DNA of 64,000 nt from contig DRMV01000048.1 in the NCBI GenBank assembly GCA_011322445.1, positions 62,001 through 126,000 on the forward strand. Direction: 5' to 3'. Within the stretch, counting starts at the first letter, position 1, and each line of letters opens with the position of its first letter. Position numbers and translations under genes: made by a program. The notes under the pieces were generated by a model. The model was not told the origin of the DNA. It searched no databases and saw only the letters and a list, made by a program, of their open reading frames with translations. The stretch is from Chloroflexota bacterium (GTDB taxonomy: Bacteria > Chloroflexota > Anaerolineae > Anaerolineales > DRMV01). Positions 51,771-60,672 of the stretch are shown here, piece after piece.

Positions 51771-53117
51771 CTACTCCAGCAACCCTAACACCACGGGCAA
51801 CAACTGTTTCTTGCGCGAAACCACGCCCTCGGCCATGCGGGTGCCGTCGGGAAGGCGCGGATAAGGCATATCGTTGAGCACCTCGGGCGGGTTGGCCAGC
51901 ACCAGTCGGCTGGAGCCGCGCACCACATCGGTGACCATCAGAATAGCAAAATCCAGCCCCCGGCTGGTGCGCAACCGCTCCAACGCTTCGCTGATGGCCT
52001 TCAGGTGCTCATCCAATTGCACCAAACTGGTGACTTCAGCCTGAGCAATGGCGAAATGGAAACCACCGGCCTCGTACATCTTCAAATCGGTGGAAACCAC
52101 TTCATCGGCAGAGCGGCTGGAAAGCCCCGCCCCGGCATCAAGCAGCGCCTCGCCAAACGACTGGACAGTTTCGCCTTCCAGCGGGCTGCCCATGATGAAC
52201 GTCCAGCGCGCCAGGCGTTCCGCGGCCTGACGGTCGCGCTCGGTGGTGGTAGGCGAGGTCAAAATCAAAGTGTCGGAAAGCAGCCCCGCCAGCAGCAGGC
52301 CGGCGATTTCCGGCGGTGCGCTCAAACCCGCCTCGGCAATGCGCTCAGAAACCAGCGTGCTCGTGCTGCCCACCACATCCACCGTGAAGCGAATGGGGGC
52401 CTTGGTATGCGGGTTACCCAACCGGTGGTGGTCGAGCACCTCCAGCAATTCGGCTTCTTCCAGCGCGCCAATGGCCTGCGAAGGCTCGTTGTGGTCCACC
52501 AGCACAATGCGCAGGCGCGGCGGGTTGAGCAAATCGCGCTGGCGGCAAACACCATGATAGCGCCCTTTGTCATCCACCACCAGGAAGAAGTTGTGCTCTT
52601 CGCGCAAAATCCGGTTGAGGGCGTCACGAATGTGAGTATCGGCGCGGAAACGGGGCACGCTGGTATCGCACGCTTCGGCTGCAGGGCGGGTGAGGAAATC
52701 GGCAATTTGCTGCCCGCTGCCGTCGGGCCGTGGGCCGACCAGACGCCCCAAAAAGTCGAACAGGCTGAGGCCGGTAATCAGGCCATAGGGCGTGCCGTCT
52801 TCGTTGACCACAGGTGCGACGCCACCCGTGCGGTTGGCAATGGCCCAGGCATCGCGCAAAGGCTGCGTGGGGGTCACCGTATCCATGCGGCGGGAAACCG
52901 CCGAAAAGCGCGGCGAGGCATCGGTGAGCAGTTTGGGTGGTTTGAGGCCCAGACGGTCCAGCGCCCAGGTGGTTTGGGGGTTGAGGGAACCTGCGCGCGC
53001 CGCGACAGCATTCAACCCATCGCGCTCGCTCAACAGCCACGCATACCCCACAGCCGACGCAATGGAGTCGGTATCGGGATTGACGTGGCCCACAACGTAA
53101 AGGGTGCCTTTTTTCAT
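51771..53117 (-). CDS. ppaC: CBS-domain manganese-dependent inorganic pyrophosphatase (family II)
   Basis: 448-aa DHH-superfamily enzyme hydrolysing pyrophosphate. N-terminal GHVNPDTDSIASA carries metal ligands; a pair of CBS domains (residues about 65-190; TPTQPLRDAWAIANRTGGVAPVV and TGLSLFDFLGR) interrupts the DHH domain, as in nucleotide-regulated family II enzymes; then DHNEPSQA, VLDHHRLGN and the DHHA2 end with RGSSRLVLANPPEVL. The CBS pair implies adenine nucleotide control. It is first in the minus-strand run with molybdenum hydroxylase genes. GAGGTGACC precedes the ATG. Confidence 0.95.
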   Translation of the reverse strand: MKKGTLYVVGHVNPDTDSIASAVGYAWLLSERDGLNAVAARAGSLNPQTTWALDRLGLKPPKLLTDASPRFSAVSRRMDTVTPTQPLRDAWAIANRTGGVAPVVNEDGTPYGLITGLSLFDFLGRLVGPRPDGSGQQIADFLTRPAAEACDTSVPRFRADTHIRDALNRILREEHNFFLVVDDKGRYHGVCRQRDLLNPPRLRIVLVDHNEPSQAIGALEEAELLEVLDHHRLGNPHTKAPIRFTVDVVGSTSTLVSERIAEAGLSAPPEIAGLLLAGLLSDTLILTSPTTTERDRQAAERLARWTFIMGSPLEGETVQSFGEALLDAGAGLSSRSADEVVSTDLKMYEAGGFHFAIAQAEVTSLVQLDEHLKAISEALERLRTSRGLDFAILMVTDVVRGSSRLVLANPPEVLNDMPYPRLPDGTRMAEGVVSRKKQLLPVVLGLLE

Positions 53118-53245
53118 CGGTCACCTCGGCAAAACAGGGAGAAAAGCGCGGCCATTCACCGTGACAGAAACGCCCCGCGCCCGCCGGAAGCCACCGGACG
53201 AGGGCAGCCACAGAAATTCTACCACGGGAAGTCTTTCACAAAGCA

Positions 53246-53281
53246 AAAAAACCTGCCAGGCCCACAAGACCTGGCAGGTTG
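53246..53281 (-). terminator. Terminator of the system-2 molybdenum hydroxylase gene
   Basis: An 11-bp stem AACCTGCCAGG (53251-53261) with CCTGGCAGGTT (53271-53281) and, on the minus strand, a T-run (53246-53252) right after it. It lies just beyond the stop of the gene at 53302. Same palindrome family as 26653-26682. Confidence 0.85.
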
Positions 53282-53301
53282 AAGGCAACGGCTTGCCAAC
53301 C

Positions 53302-56211
53302 TTACTTCTGGGCTTTCTTCGCCCGCCACACCTTCTCGGGCGTGACCGGACCGCTTTCGACCGAAGCGCCCAGCGCGTTGTAAACCGCGTTCGCGACTGC
53401 CGGGGCCACGCCATTGAGCGGGTATTCCGAAACCGATTTCACACCAAAGGGGTGCGTGGCCTCGAAGGTTTCCACGAAAATGGTCTTCAGCCGCGGCATT
53501 TCGGGCGCCAGCGGCACATGGTAATCGCGGAACGAGCGCACCAGGGGCTGGCCTTCGGGGGTATAGGGCATCTCTTCGACAATGCCGTAACCCAGCCCCT
53601 GGTTGACGCCGCCTTCCACCTGCCCCGAGGCGGTCAGCGGGTTGATGACCACGCCCGCATCGGCCACAGTGGTCAGAGCATCGACCCACACCTGGCCGGT
53701 TTCCGCGTCCACGGTCACTTCGGCCACCTGCACCGCAAACGGCGGCGGAGAGGCCGGCGCCATGAACGAAGCCGCGCCCATGATCTGCTCCTGATTTTCA
53801 TGGTGAATGCTGTTGAAGCCAATTTCGGCAAACGTCACGCTGCGGCCATCAGGCGCAGTGGCTTTGCGGTCGGCCAGTACGATGTCGTCGGGGGAAACCT
53901 CAGGGCCGTCGCCGCGGGCGTTGAGCATGGCGGCAGCGCGGGCGCGGATGCGCTCGGCCACCTGTTCTGCCGCTTTGGTCGCTGCCGCGCCGCTGACATA
54001 GGTGGTGCTGGAGGCGTAAGCGCCTTTGTCGAAGGGGGTGAAGTCGGTATCGCCGGAAACCACAATGATGTCGTCCAGCGGCACACCCAACACCTCGGCA
54101 GCCATTTGCGCGAGCACGGTGTCGGAACCGGTGCCCAGGTCGGCCGCGCCCACCATCATGTTGAACGAGCCATCCTCGTTCATCTTGATGAACGCGCCGC
54201 CCATGTCCAGTTTGGCGATGGCCGTGCCCTGCATCAGCAAGGCCAGACCAATGCCCCGTCGCAGGTGCGGCTTGCCGGGTACTTGCTGCCATTCGGGGTT
54301 GTTGTATTTCTCATCCCACTTGACGGCTTCCCTGGCCTTAGCCACGGCCTCGGCCAGTGCGTTGGTTTCGATGGTTTCAGGGCTGGGTTCCCGCCCTTCG
54401 TTCCACGCGAGGCTGAAGGGATGGTACTCGCCGGGACGAATGGCGTTCTTCAAGCGGAACTCGATGGGGTCCATACCCAGCGCGTGGGCAATTTTCTCCA
54501 TGTGGCGTTCCACCGCGAAGAAGCCCTGCGTCGCGCCGTAGCCACGATAGGCCCCCGAGGGCACCGTGTTGGTGTAAACCGTATCGGCGTAAAAGCGGAT
54601 GTTGGGGTGCTTGCGATATTCACCATCGCCGACGTAGAGCGCCATGGCCTTGTGGCCGGTGTTGCCAGCCACGGTAAGCGCGTGGCCGCCGTAAGCGCCG
54701 GTGTTGGAAAGCGCGTACATTTCGTTGGCGGTGATGGTGCCATCCTTCTTCACACCGGTCTTGAGGCGAATCTTCATGGCATGGCGCGGGCGAGCCGCGG
54801 TAAATTCCTCTTCGTCGGTGTAAACGTATTTCACCGGCCGCCCCGTCACAATGGTGAGGTGGGCAGGCACGTCTTCCACCAACACTTCCTGCTTGCCGCC
54901 AAAGCCGCCGCCAATGCGCGGCTTGACGACGCGGATTTTCTTGATGGGCAGGTTGAGCACCGGCGCCAGTTGCCGCCGCACGTGGAAAGGCACCTGGGTG
55001 CTGGTGCGAATCACCAGGCGGTCGTTCTCATCCCAATAGGTGATAGCAACATGCGGCTCGGTGTAAGCCTGATGGGCGCGCGGCACTTCATACTCGCCTT
55101 CGAAGATGAAATCCGCCTCTTTGAAGCCCTTTTCCACATCGCCAATGTCAATGCGGATGCGCGCGGCGACGTTCTTGCTGGGGTCCGATTCGCCAAAATT
55201 GACATATTCCGGCTCGTCGTGGATGATGGGGGCGTCTTCTTTGAGCGCGTCTTCGGGGTCCACAATGGCGGGCAGTTCTTCGTATTCCACTTCGATGAGT
55301 TTCAAGGCCTGTTCGGCGATTTCCTCGGTTTCTGCAGCCACGAAAGCCACACGGTCGCCCACGAAGCGCACTTTGTTGTCTAACGAGAAGGTGTCGAGCG
55401 GGCCGGGGATGGGGTCGGACTGCCCGGCAGTGGCATAAACCACGCGCGGGATGTCCTTCCAGGTGAGCACCGCATGCACGCCAGGCAGCGCCTTGGCCTT
55501 GCTGGTATCGATGCGCTTGATGCGGGCATGCGCCACCGGCGAGCGCAGCACTTTGGCAATCAACATGCCGGGCATCTCGAAATCTTCGGTGAAGGCCGGT
55601 TTGCCCTGCACCAGTTTGAGGGCATCGACCTTGCGCTCGGGTTTGCCCACCCGGCGGTAGTTTTCCACCTGGGGCACAGCGTACACTTCGGGCATGGCCT
55701 CGGCGGCAAACTTGCGGGCCTTTTCTTCGTCGCCGCGCATGCGGGCAGCGGCCAACAGCACCGCCTTGACCGGCTTTTCGTAGCCGGTGCAGCGGCACAC
55801 CACGCCCGAAAGGGCTTCCCGCACCTCTTTTTCGGTGGGGTCGGGGTTTTCGTCAAGCAGGTGCTTGGCGGTCAGCAACATGGCAGGCGTGCAGAAGCCA
55901 CACTGAATTGCCCCAACCTCTACGAAGGCTTCTTGCAAGGGGTGCAAATCAAGGTTGAAATCCCAGCCGGTTTCCTGCCCCCCCAGGGCATCGACGGTTT
56001 GGATGGTGTGGCCTACCGCCTGAGCAGCAAGCAGCGAGCAGGAATACACCGGCTTGCCGTCGAGCAACACGCTGCAGGCGCCGCAGGTGCCATCGTTGCA
56101 GCCGCGTTTCACGCTCGTGTAACCCAGGTCGCGCAGGGCGTCGAGCAAGGAAGTATTCGCCGAAACTTCGACGGTATGTTGCTTTCCATTGACATTGAGG
56201 GTAATTTCCAT
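53302..56211 (-). CDS. Molybdenum hydroxylase [2Fe-2S]-Mo-pterin fused subunit, system 2
   Basis: 969-aa fusion of iron-sulfur and molybdopterin subunits. Residues 1-75 are a plant-type ferredoxin (RGCNDGTCGACSVLLDG), about 76-160 the helical 2Fe-2S domain (CGFCTPAMLL, GVVCRCTGYEKPVKAV), and about 200-965 the Mo-pterin part (IGGGFGGKQEV, GAYRGYGATQGFFAVE, GAADLGTGSDTVLAQMAAEVLG, FGVKSVSEYPLNG). The start was set at ATG 56211 with AGGAG 8 nt upstream; the frame from 56241 is longer. System 1 has the opposite fusion (FAD plus FeS). The FAD partner is most likely the gene at 56372-57139. The substrate is unknown. Confidence 0.92.
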   Translation of the reverse strand: MEITLNVNGKQHTVEVSANTSLLDALRDLGYTSVKRGCNDGTCGACSVLLDGKPVYSCSLLAAQAVGHTIQTVDALGGQETGWDFNLDLHPLQEAFVEVGAIQCGFCTPAMLLTAKHLLDENPDPTEKEVREALSGVVCRCTGYEKPVKAVLLAAARMRGDEEKARKFAAEAMPEVYAVPQVENYRRVGKPERKVDALKLVQGKPAFTEDFEMPGMLIAKVLRSPVAHARIKRIDTSKAKALPGVHAVLTWKDIPRVVYATAGQSDPIPGPLDTFSLDNKVRFVGDRVAFVAAETEEIAEQALKLIEVEYEELPAIVDPEDALKEDAPIIHDEPEYVNFGESDPSKNVAARIRIDIGDVEKGFKEADFIFEGEYEVPRAHQAYTEPHVAITYWDENDRLVIRTSTQVPFHVRRQLAPVLNLPIKKIRVVKPRIGGGFGGKQEVLVEDVPAHLTIVTGRPVKYVYTDEEEFTAARPRHAMKIRLKTGVKKDGTITANEMYALSNTGAYGGHALTVAGNTGHKAMALYVGDGEYRKHPNIRFYADTVYTNTVPSGAYRGYGATQGFFAVERHMEKIAHALGMDPIEFRLKNAIRPGEYHPFSLAWNEGREPSPETIETNALAEAVAKAREAVKWDEKYNNPEWQQVPGKPHLRRGIGLALLMQGTAIAKLDMGGAFIKMNEDGSFNMMVGAADLGTGSDTVLAQMAAEVLGVPLDDIIVVSGDTDFTPFDKGAYASSTTYVSGAAATKAAEQVAERIRARAAAMLNARGDGPEVSPDDIVLADRKATAPDGRSVTFAEIGFNSIHHENQEQIMGAASFMAPASPPPFAVQVAEVTVDAETGQVWVDALTTVADAGVVINPLTASGQVEGGVNQGLGYGIVEEMPYTPEGQPLVRSFRDYHVPLAPEMPRLKTIFVETFEATHPFGVKSVSEYPLNGVAPAVANAVYNALGASVESGPVTPEKVWRAKKAQK

Positions 56212-56242
56212 AGTAAAAACTCCTGATAAACGCATCAACAAT

Positions 56243-56368
56243 CGAACCGCAGATGACGCAGATGGCGCAGATCTTCAGGACGCCAAGGTCGCCAAGATGA
56301 CGCCAAGAGCGCAAAGAGGCAAGATAACGCGCCGCGTGCTTTTCTGTGGAATCGGTGTAATCTGTGGT
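56243..56368. repeat. CAGATG/CTTGGCG repeat block
   Basis: CCGCAGATGACGCAGATGGCGCAGAT (about 56248-56273), GACGCCAAGGTCGCCAAGATGACGCCAAGAGC (about 56279-56311) and TGTGGAATCGGTGTAATCTGTGG (about 56345-56367). The centre is the inverse of the CTTGGCGTC array at 38170-38215; the ends match the CAGATT family. Confidence 0.75.
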
Positions 56369-56371
56369 TTC

Positions 56372-57139
56372 TTACTCCAGCGAGGCCAAAGCGCGACGGA
56401 CGAGGACAACAGCGACCTCGCGGCGATATTCGGCGCTGGCGCGATAGTCGGTGGCTTCGTAAGCCGCGTTGCGGGCCGCCTGCTCTGCCCCGCTGGCATC
56501 GGGGCCATCCATCGCGAGGTGGGGGGCGTCGCCCCAGCCACCGAGCACAATGCGCGTGCGTCCCGAAGGCCATTGCGCCACCGCCACCACCAGCAGGGGA
56601 CGGGCCAGCGGCGAGGGGGCAACGGTTTCCAGCGCAAGTTTGGCATTTGAGGGAACAGTTACTTTGGTAATCAGTTTGCCACGCAAGTGCTCCCAACGGG
56701 CGGGGTAAAGTTCGCCCAGGGGCAAAGCCTCATCATCAGGGGCCAGCGTCAGCCGGGCATCCAGCGCCATCATTGCAGCAGCAAACGGCGAAATGCCGTC
56801 CGCGGCCACCAGCGTTCCGGCAACGGTTTGCAGGAAACGGCGCGTATAGGGGGTTTCCAGGTGAGCAGCCTCTTGGAGGGCCTGCGGCAAATCAGCTTTC
56901 AGCAGGTTCTGCAGCGGGGTGGTTGCGCCGAGGTCAACGAAGTTGCCGCGAGGGGTAATGCCCGTCAGACCGAGATCCTGCAAATCCACGACGGCGACGT
57001 CCTCCTGCGGCAGCGCGGGAGGACGCTGCTGAGCATTCAGAAAAGCCCCACCCGCCAGCGGTACGGTGAAGGGGGTTTCACGCGCCAGCAAAGCGAGGGC
57101 TTCTTCAAGGGTTTGGGGGCGATGGTATTCCAGGTGCAT
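56372..57139 (-). CDS. Molybdenum hydroxylase FAD subunit, system 2 (divergent)
   Basis: 255-aa protein with the fold of the FAD subunit of molybdenum hydroxylases: EYHRPQTLEEALALLA at the start, PLAGGAFLNA where the first flavin loop is expected, VVDLQDLGLTGITPRGN and the C-terminal ASAEYRREVAVVLVRRAL. The second flavin motif (usually RNxGTIGGN) is degenerate as RRFLQTVAGTLVA, and the chain is shorter than usual (about 280). It is a candidate partner for the adjacent FeS-Mo fusion, though its flavin binding is uncertain. A PaaI-like gene starts 3 nt upstream. Confidence 0.75.
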   Translation of the reverse strand: MHLEYHRPQTLEEALALLARETPFTVPLAGGAFLNAQQRPPALPQEDVAVVDLQDLGLTGITPRGNFVDLGATTPLQNLLKADLPQALQEAAHLETPYTRRFLQTVAGTLVAADGISPFAAAMMALDARLTLAPDDEALPLGELYPARWEHLRGKLITKVTVPSNAKLALETVAPSPLARPLLVVAVAQWPSGRTRIVLGGWGDAPHLAMDGPDASGAEQAARNAAYEATDYRASAEYRREVAVVLVRRALASLE

Positions 57140-57142
57140 GGT

Positions 57143-57706
57143 TCACTCCTCAGGGGTGCAATCAGGGTAAACTTTCCAGCCAAGCGCGTCGGCATCCATT
57201 CGAGAAAGTTCCTCTTCGGGCACAGCGAGCAACATGCTCTCGGCCTCGGCAAGGGGCAGGGCGTTCTCGGGGTCGTCGTCGGCCAGGAAGACACCACCCC
57301 AGGCCGTCACAACCCGCCCGCGGTCTTTCACCGCCCGCCCTACAAAGCGAAGGGGCACGCCCACGGGCACGTGCTGACGATATTTTACCGTCAACCGGGC
57401 TGTAAAGAGCAAACGCGCGTGCTCAGGATCAGTGCCCATGACCGAGCGCCCTACCACCTCATCCAGCAGCGAGGCCACAATGCCGCCGTGCGCCATGCCG
57501 GGGTAGCTCTGATACTGCTCCGGAATGGTGTACCAGGCGGTCACCTCCTGCTCGCCGGTCTGATAGAAACAGGCCTTCAGGCTATACGGGTTCGCCAGTC
57601 CACACACAAAGCAATGCAGCGAATTGGGCTGCAGAACCTCGCGCAGTTCCGGGCGCACAATGGGGCCGGCAGGCTTGCCGTGAGCAGCAGCGAAAGGCGG
57701 TTTCAT
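57143..57706 (-). CDS. PaaI-like hotdog-fold thioesterase
   Basis: 187-aa single hotdog-fold protein with the PaaI/UPF thioesterase pattern: HCFVCGLANP near residue 32, GMAHGGIVASLLDEVVG near residues 70-86 (HGG loop), then FTARLTVKYRQHVPVG. A conserved N-terminal CxxC in the family (FVCGL) is present. It may remove CoA from acyl-CoA intermediates, perhaps in the pathway of the linked molybdenum hydroxylase; no substrate can be stated. It lies between cofC and the hydroxylase FAD subunit on the same strand. Confidence 0.8.
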   Translation of the reverse strand: MKPPFAAAHGKPAGPIVRPELREVLQPNSLHCFVCGLANPYSLKACFYQTGEQEVTAWYTIPEQYQSYPGMAHGGIVASLLDEVVGRSVMGTDPEHARLLFTARLTVKYRQHVPVGVPLRFVGRAVKDRGRVVTAWGGVFLADDDPENALPLAEAESMLLAVPEEELSRMDADALGWKVYPDCTPEE

Positions 57707-57748
57707 AAACCCTCCGAAGGAAAGGAATCTGGTGCCAGGGCTTCGGCG

Positions 57749-58420
57749 CTAATCGGTAGGAAACCGCGCCGCCGTGGGCTTCACCGGCCGCGGGATGGCA
57801 ACCGGGGCCCGAGCGGCAAAATGGGGAAAGACGTGCGCCACCAGGCGCAAATCCTGCGGCCAATCCAGGTCGCGCGCCAGCCCTTCCCGCTCCACCACAG
57901 CCACAGGAAGCCCCGCCTCTCGCGCCAGCGCCAGGTGCCGGGGGAAGGAACGCGGCCCATAGGCGTATTCCATAGCCCCCAGGGGGCTGAGGGCAAGGCC
58001 ATTGGTGCCTGTACCGCTGGCGTTGGGGGCCAAAGCCACGCCTTTAGGGCGCGGGCGGGCTTCTAACAAGGCGCTCACGTCGGCCACGGTGAGCAACGGC
58101 AAATCGGCAGGCAACACCAAAATGGTCGCCACCGCCGAAGAGCGCAACAGCATGGTCGCACGCTTGAGGGCAAGGTTGAGTTGCGAATTGCCCTGCTCTT
58201 GTAGCGTGTGGGCGCCATAATCGCGTGCCAGGGCTAATGCAGCACTATCGCGGCTGACGACCAGCGTCCGCTCAATTTCGGGCACCTGCCGCAGCACTTC
58301 CAGCGTATGGGTAAACAGATAACGGTTGAGTTGCGTGCGCTCTTGCACACTGAGCACATCCGCCAGGCGAGATTTACCCCGCCGCAGCGGCTTGACGGGA
58401 ACCACGGCTACGGTGGTCAA
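57749..58420 (-). CDS. cofC: 2-phospho-L-lactate/phosphoenolpyruvate guanylyltransferase CofC
   Basis: Guanylyltransferase of coenzyme F420 biosynthesis; it activates 2-phospholactate or phosphoenolpyruvate with GTP for CofD. The 223-aa protein has the nucleotidyltransferase start VAVVPVKPLRRGKSRLADVL, the LPADLPLL metal-binding stretch near residues 102-109 and a GTGTNGLALSP segment near residues 136-146. It heads the minus-strand F420 block that includes cofD, cofE and npdG, separated from cofD by a protoglobin gene. Confidence 0.93.
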   Translation of the reverse strand: MTTVAVVPVKPLRRGKSRLADVLSVQERTQLNRYLFTHTLEVLRQVPEIERTLVVSRDSAALALARDYGAHTLQEQGNSQLNLALKRATMLLRSSAVATILVLPADLPLLTVADVSALLEARPRPKGVALAPNASGTGTNGLALSPLGAMEYAYGPRSFPRHLALAREAGLPVAVVEREGLARDLDWPQDLRLVAHVFPHFAARAPVAIPRPVKPTAARFPTD

Positions 58421-58631
58421 CGGTTACTCCTTGAACGCTCGCGATGGCTAAGATCGCTAAGCGAGGTCTTTTCGCAGGGCTTCAGGATGACCCGCGAGCG
58501 CCTTCCTGCACGAAGGCTCCATAGCATACCATGCCTTCATTAAGAGGAGCGTAGAAGGTCGCCTTGTCGTCACGGCGGCGCCGGGCATAAGGGCGCACAC
58601 AAGCACGCTCGACCAGGGGAAAAGCAGCCAT

Positions 58632-59240
58632 TTACGCTTCGGCCGTTGTCCAATCGTCCACACTCAATTGCACGCCTGCTTCTTCCAACATCCGGCGGAT
58701 TTCCAAATCCAACATCCGCACAATCAACCCTTTGCGGAAGCCTGCCACCCGTTCCATTGCCAGCATGTAGTTCTGGAAATACCCTTCCGTGACCAAACCA
58801 GCAATGACATCGGTCGCCCGCTTGAATGCCCCGTAAACGCGCTCGGCCTGGTCTACCTCAAACGTCTCCAGACACTTATGCAAAAAAAGCTGCTGCACCC
58901 GGCTGGTCATGCCCAGCATATACGGGTTGCTGACCTGACGGGCAATATGGATCAAGCCAACCACCCATTGCTGGCGCCAAAAATCTTCGGTAAAGTTGCC
59001 CTGCACCACATCTGCATACCAGGCCTTCAAAGAGCGCTCTCGCGCCGGCCTTTCGCCTTCCCGAAAGACTTTGGCCGTAGGTTCATACGAAAACAGCAAA
59101 TCATAAAAAGCCTGCGCGAGTTCATCAACCCACGGCAAAGTGACGTCAGCCGTCTCTCGCAATATCAGGGCATCTTCTTTCGAAAAGCCCGTGAGGGTAA
59201 TCAGGTCGCGCAAAATGCTCTCAATAGCCATAACGGACAT
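58632..59240 (-). CDS. Protoglobin-family heme protein
   Basis: 202-aa protein of the protoglobin/globin-coupled sensor type, a heme-binding domain without an output module. The proximal-histidine segment is WVVGLIHIARQVSNPYMLG (His near residue 97), followed by long helices, as in Methanosarcina protoglobin. Start may be the ATG at 59240 or the internal ATG at 59231, which has GGGAG 10 nt upstream. It lies between cofC and cofD; a gas-sensing or redox role linked to F420 enzymes is inferred only from this location. Confidence 0.8.
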   Translation of the reverse strand: MSVMAIESILRDLITLTGFSKEDALILRETADVTLPWVDELAQAFYDLLFSYEPTAKVFREGERPARERSLKAWYADVVQGNFTEDFWRQQWVVGLIHIARQVSNPYMLGMTSRVQQLFLHKCLETFEVDQAERVYGAFKRATDVIAGLVTEGYFQNYMLAMERVAGFRKGLIVRMLDLEIRRMLEEAGVQLSVDDWTTAEA

Positions 59241-59274
59241 ACTCCCAACGTGCTATGTTGTCTTGATTTTGCTC

Positions 59275-60216
59275 CTAAATTGTATCATGTTCATCACGAA
59301 GCCACGCCAGCACTTTCTCAGCCAACCGCCGCCGCTTTTCGGGAGAAGTCATCAGGGTATCCGTTACCAAGACGCGAGGCACATGCCGACGCACCGCAGC
59401 AGCCTGGGCAGCATCGGTAGTATCGAGCACAAAATGGGAAACCACCCCACGATAGTGCTCGGCCACGGCAGGGGCGGAAGGCTCGACGCCCAGTTCCCGG
59501 AACATCTTTGCCGCGGGGCCTTTGACCGCCTTCCCACCCACAATGGGGGAAACCGCCACCACCGGCTTGCCAGCCAGGGCTGCCCGCACGCCGGGCACCG
59601 CCAGAATGGGGTCAATGCTCACAAAGGGGTTGGAAGGCGCCAGCAGCACTGCGCTGGCTATACGAAGCGCATCCAACACGCCAGGAGCCGGGCGCGCCTG
59701 CACCACCCCCGCAAAGCGGAAACCGCGCACCCGCGGCTGCCAGCGGCGATGCACGAAATATTCCTGAAAGGCCATTTCGCCTTCGTCGGTGAGCACCACG
59801 GTGGGAATCGGATGATCACTGACCGGCAACACACGGGCAGGCACACCCCACGCGCGGCAGAAAGCCGCGGTGATCGCGCTCAGAGGTTCCCCCGCACGCA
59901 GGCGGCGGGTGCGCTCAAGGTGGGTTGCCAAATCCAAATCACCCAGGCGGAACCAGTCTGGCCCGTCCAAGGCAGCCACCGCCTCCATCACCCGCCACGA
60001 TTCCCCCTGCCGCCCCCAGCCTGTGGCGGGGTTTTCCAGTTCGGCCAGGGTGTAGCACACCGTGTCTAAATCGGGGCAGATTTTGAGGCCAAAGTGCTCG
60101 AAATCATCGCCTACGTTGACAACCACGGTCAAATCCGCGGGATTGGGCAGGGCCTGCATCACGCCGTGGGCAAATTTTGCGCCGCCCACACCGCCAGCAA
60201 GGACGACGATGGACAT
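59275..60216 (-). CDS. cofD: 2-phospho-L-lactate transferase CofD (FbiA type)
   Basis: Transfers the activated phospholactyl or enolpyruvyl moiety onto Fo, giving F420-0 or dehydro-F420-0. The N-terminal glycine motif VVLAGGVGGAKFAHG, the NVGDDFEHFGL strand-loop, and SDHPIPTVVLTDEGEMAFQ are characteristic, and the 313-aa size matches. It lies downstream of a small membrane protein and a stand-alone FbiB-C-like gene, and upstream of the protoglobin, all on the minus strand. Confidence 0.95.
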   Translation of the reverse strand: MSIVVLAGGVGGAKFAHGVMQALPNPADLTVVVNVGDDFEHFGLKICPDLDTVCYTLAELENPATGWGRQGESWRVMEAVAALDGPDWFRLGDLDLATHLERTRRLRAGEPLSAITAAFCRAWGVPARVLPVSDHPIPTVVLTDEGEMAFQEYFVHRRWQPRVRGFRFAGVVQARPAPGVLDALRIASAVLLAPSNPFVSIDPILAVPGVRAALAGKPVVAVSPIVGGKAVKGPAAKMFRELGVEPSAPAVAEHYRGVVSHFVLDTTDAAQAAAVRRHVPRVLVTDTLMTSPEKRRRLAEKVLAWLRDEHDTI

Positions 60217-60240
60217 GGAAGGGCTCCGGAAAATGAAGAA

Positions 60241-60279
60241 TTAGGAATTAGGGAGTTAAGGGGTTAGGAGGTTAGGGGG
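60241..60279. repeat. TTAGGGG-type repeat at the end of the small membrane protein gene
   Basis: TTAGGAA, TTAGGGAG, TTAAGGGG, TTAGGAGG, TTAGGGGG in 7-8 nt register at 60241-60279. The final unit supplies the stop codon of the gene at 60272 (plus-strand TTA). Related to the array at 60673-60698. Confidence 0.85.
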
Positions 60280-60664
60280 TGAAGAAGCGGCAAATCAGGT
60301 TTTGAGCGCAGAAGCCATAACGCCACAGATAGAACACACCCACGGCCATCGCGCTCATGCTGAGCACAACCCACAACGCTGTGTGGATCCGCCGCCAGAG
60401 GCTGGGCTCGGCTTCCCAGCCGACGCCACGTGCAGGCCAGCCCAGGCGGTGCAAGGCGTCGTTCAACGGAGGGTAAAGCGGCGCAGAAAGGAACAAAGCC
60501 CGTAACACACCCAACACAATGAGCAGCACCGCGCCGCCTGCCAGCAAGGCGCCGCCACCCACGGCAACGTAAAGGCCTATGAACCGCACCACTTTACGGC
60601 GGTCAGGGGCTTCCTGCCAACCATAGCGCCAAAGCAGGCGAAAGGCTTCGCGAAAGGAAGGCAT
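60272..60664 (-). CDS. Small two-helix membrane protein
   Basis: 130-aa protein with two predicted membrane helices (about residues 26-58 and 95-115) and a basic N-terminus (SFREAFRLLWRYGWQEAPDRRK). No family recognised. Its stop codon lies in a TTAGGGG repeat. Located between cofD and the FbiB-C-like reductase gene, so it may have been drawn into the F420 block. Confidence 0.5.
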   Translation of the reverse strand: MPSFREAFRLLWRYGWQEAPDRRKVVRFIGLYVAVGGGALLAGGAVLLIVLGVLRALFLSAPLYPPLNDALHRLGWPARGVGWEAEPSLWRRIHTALWVVLSMSAMAVGVFYLWRYGFCAQNLICRFFTP

Positions 60665-60672
60665 AACAAGAA

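Noticed and set aside
53104..55383. 759-codon open frame on the plus strand opposite the molybdenum hydroxylase gene
   Set aside because: It is antisense to a well-supported enzyme in high-GC DNA and has no recognisable motif. Similar long antisense frames (24817-26442, 29794-31296, 36008-37516) were dropped for the same reason.
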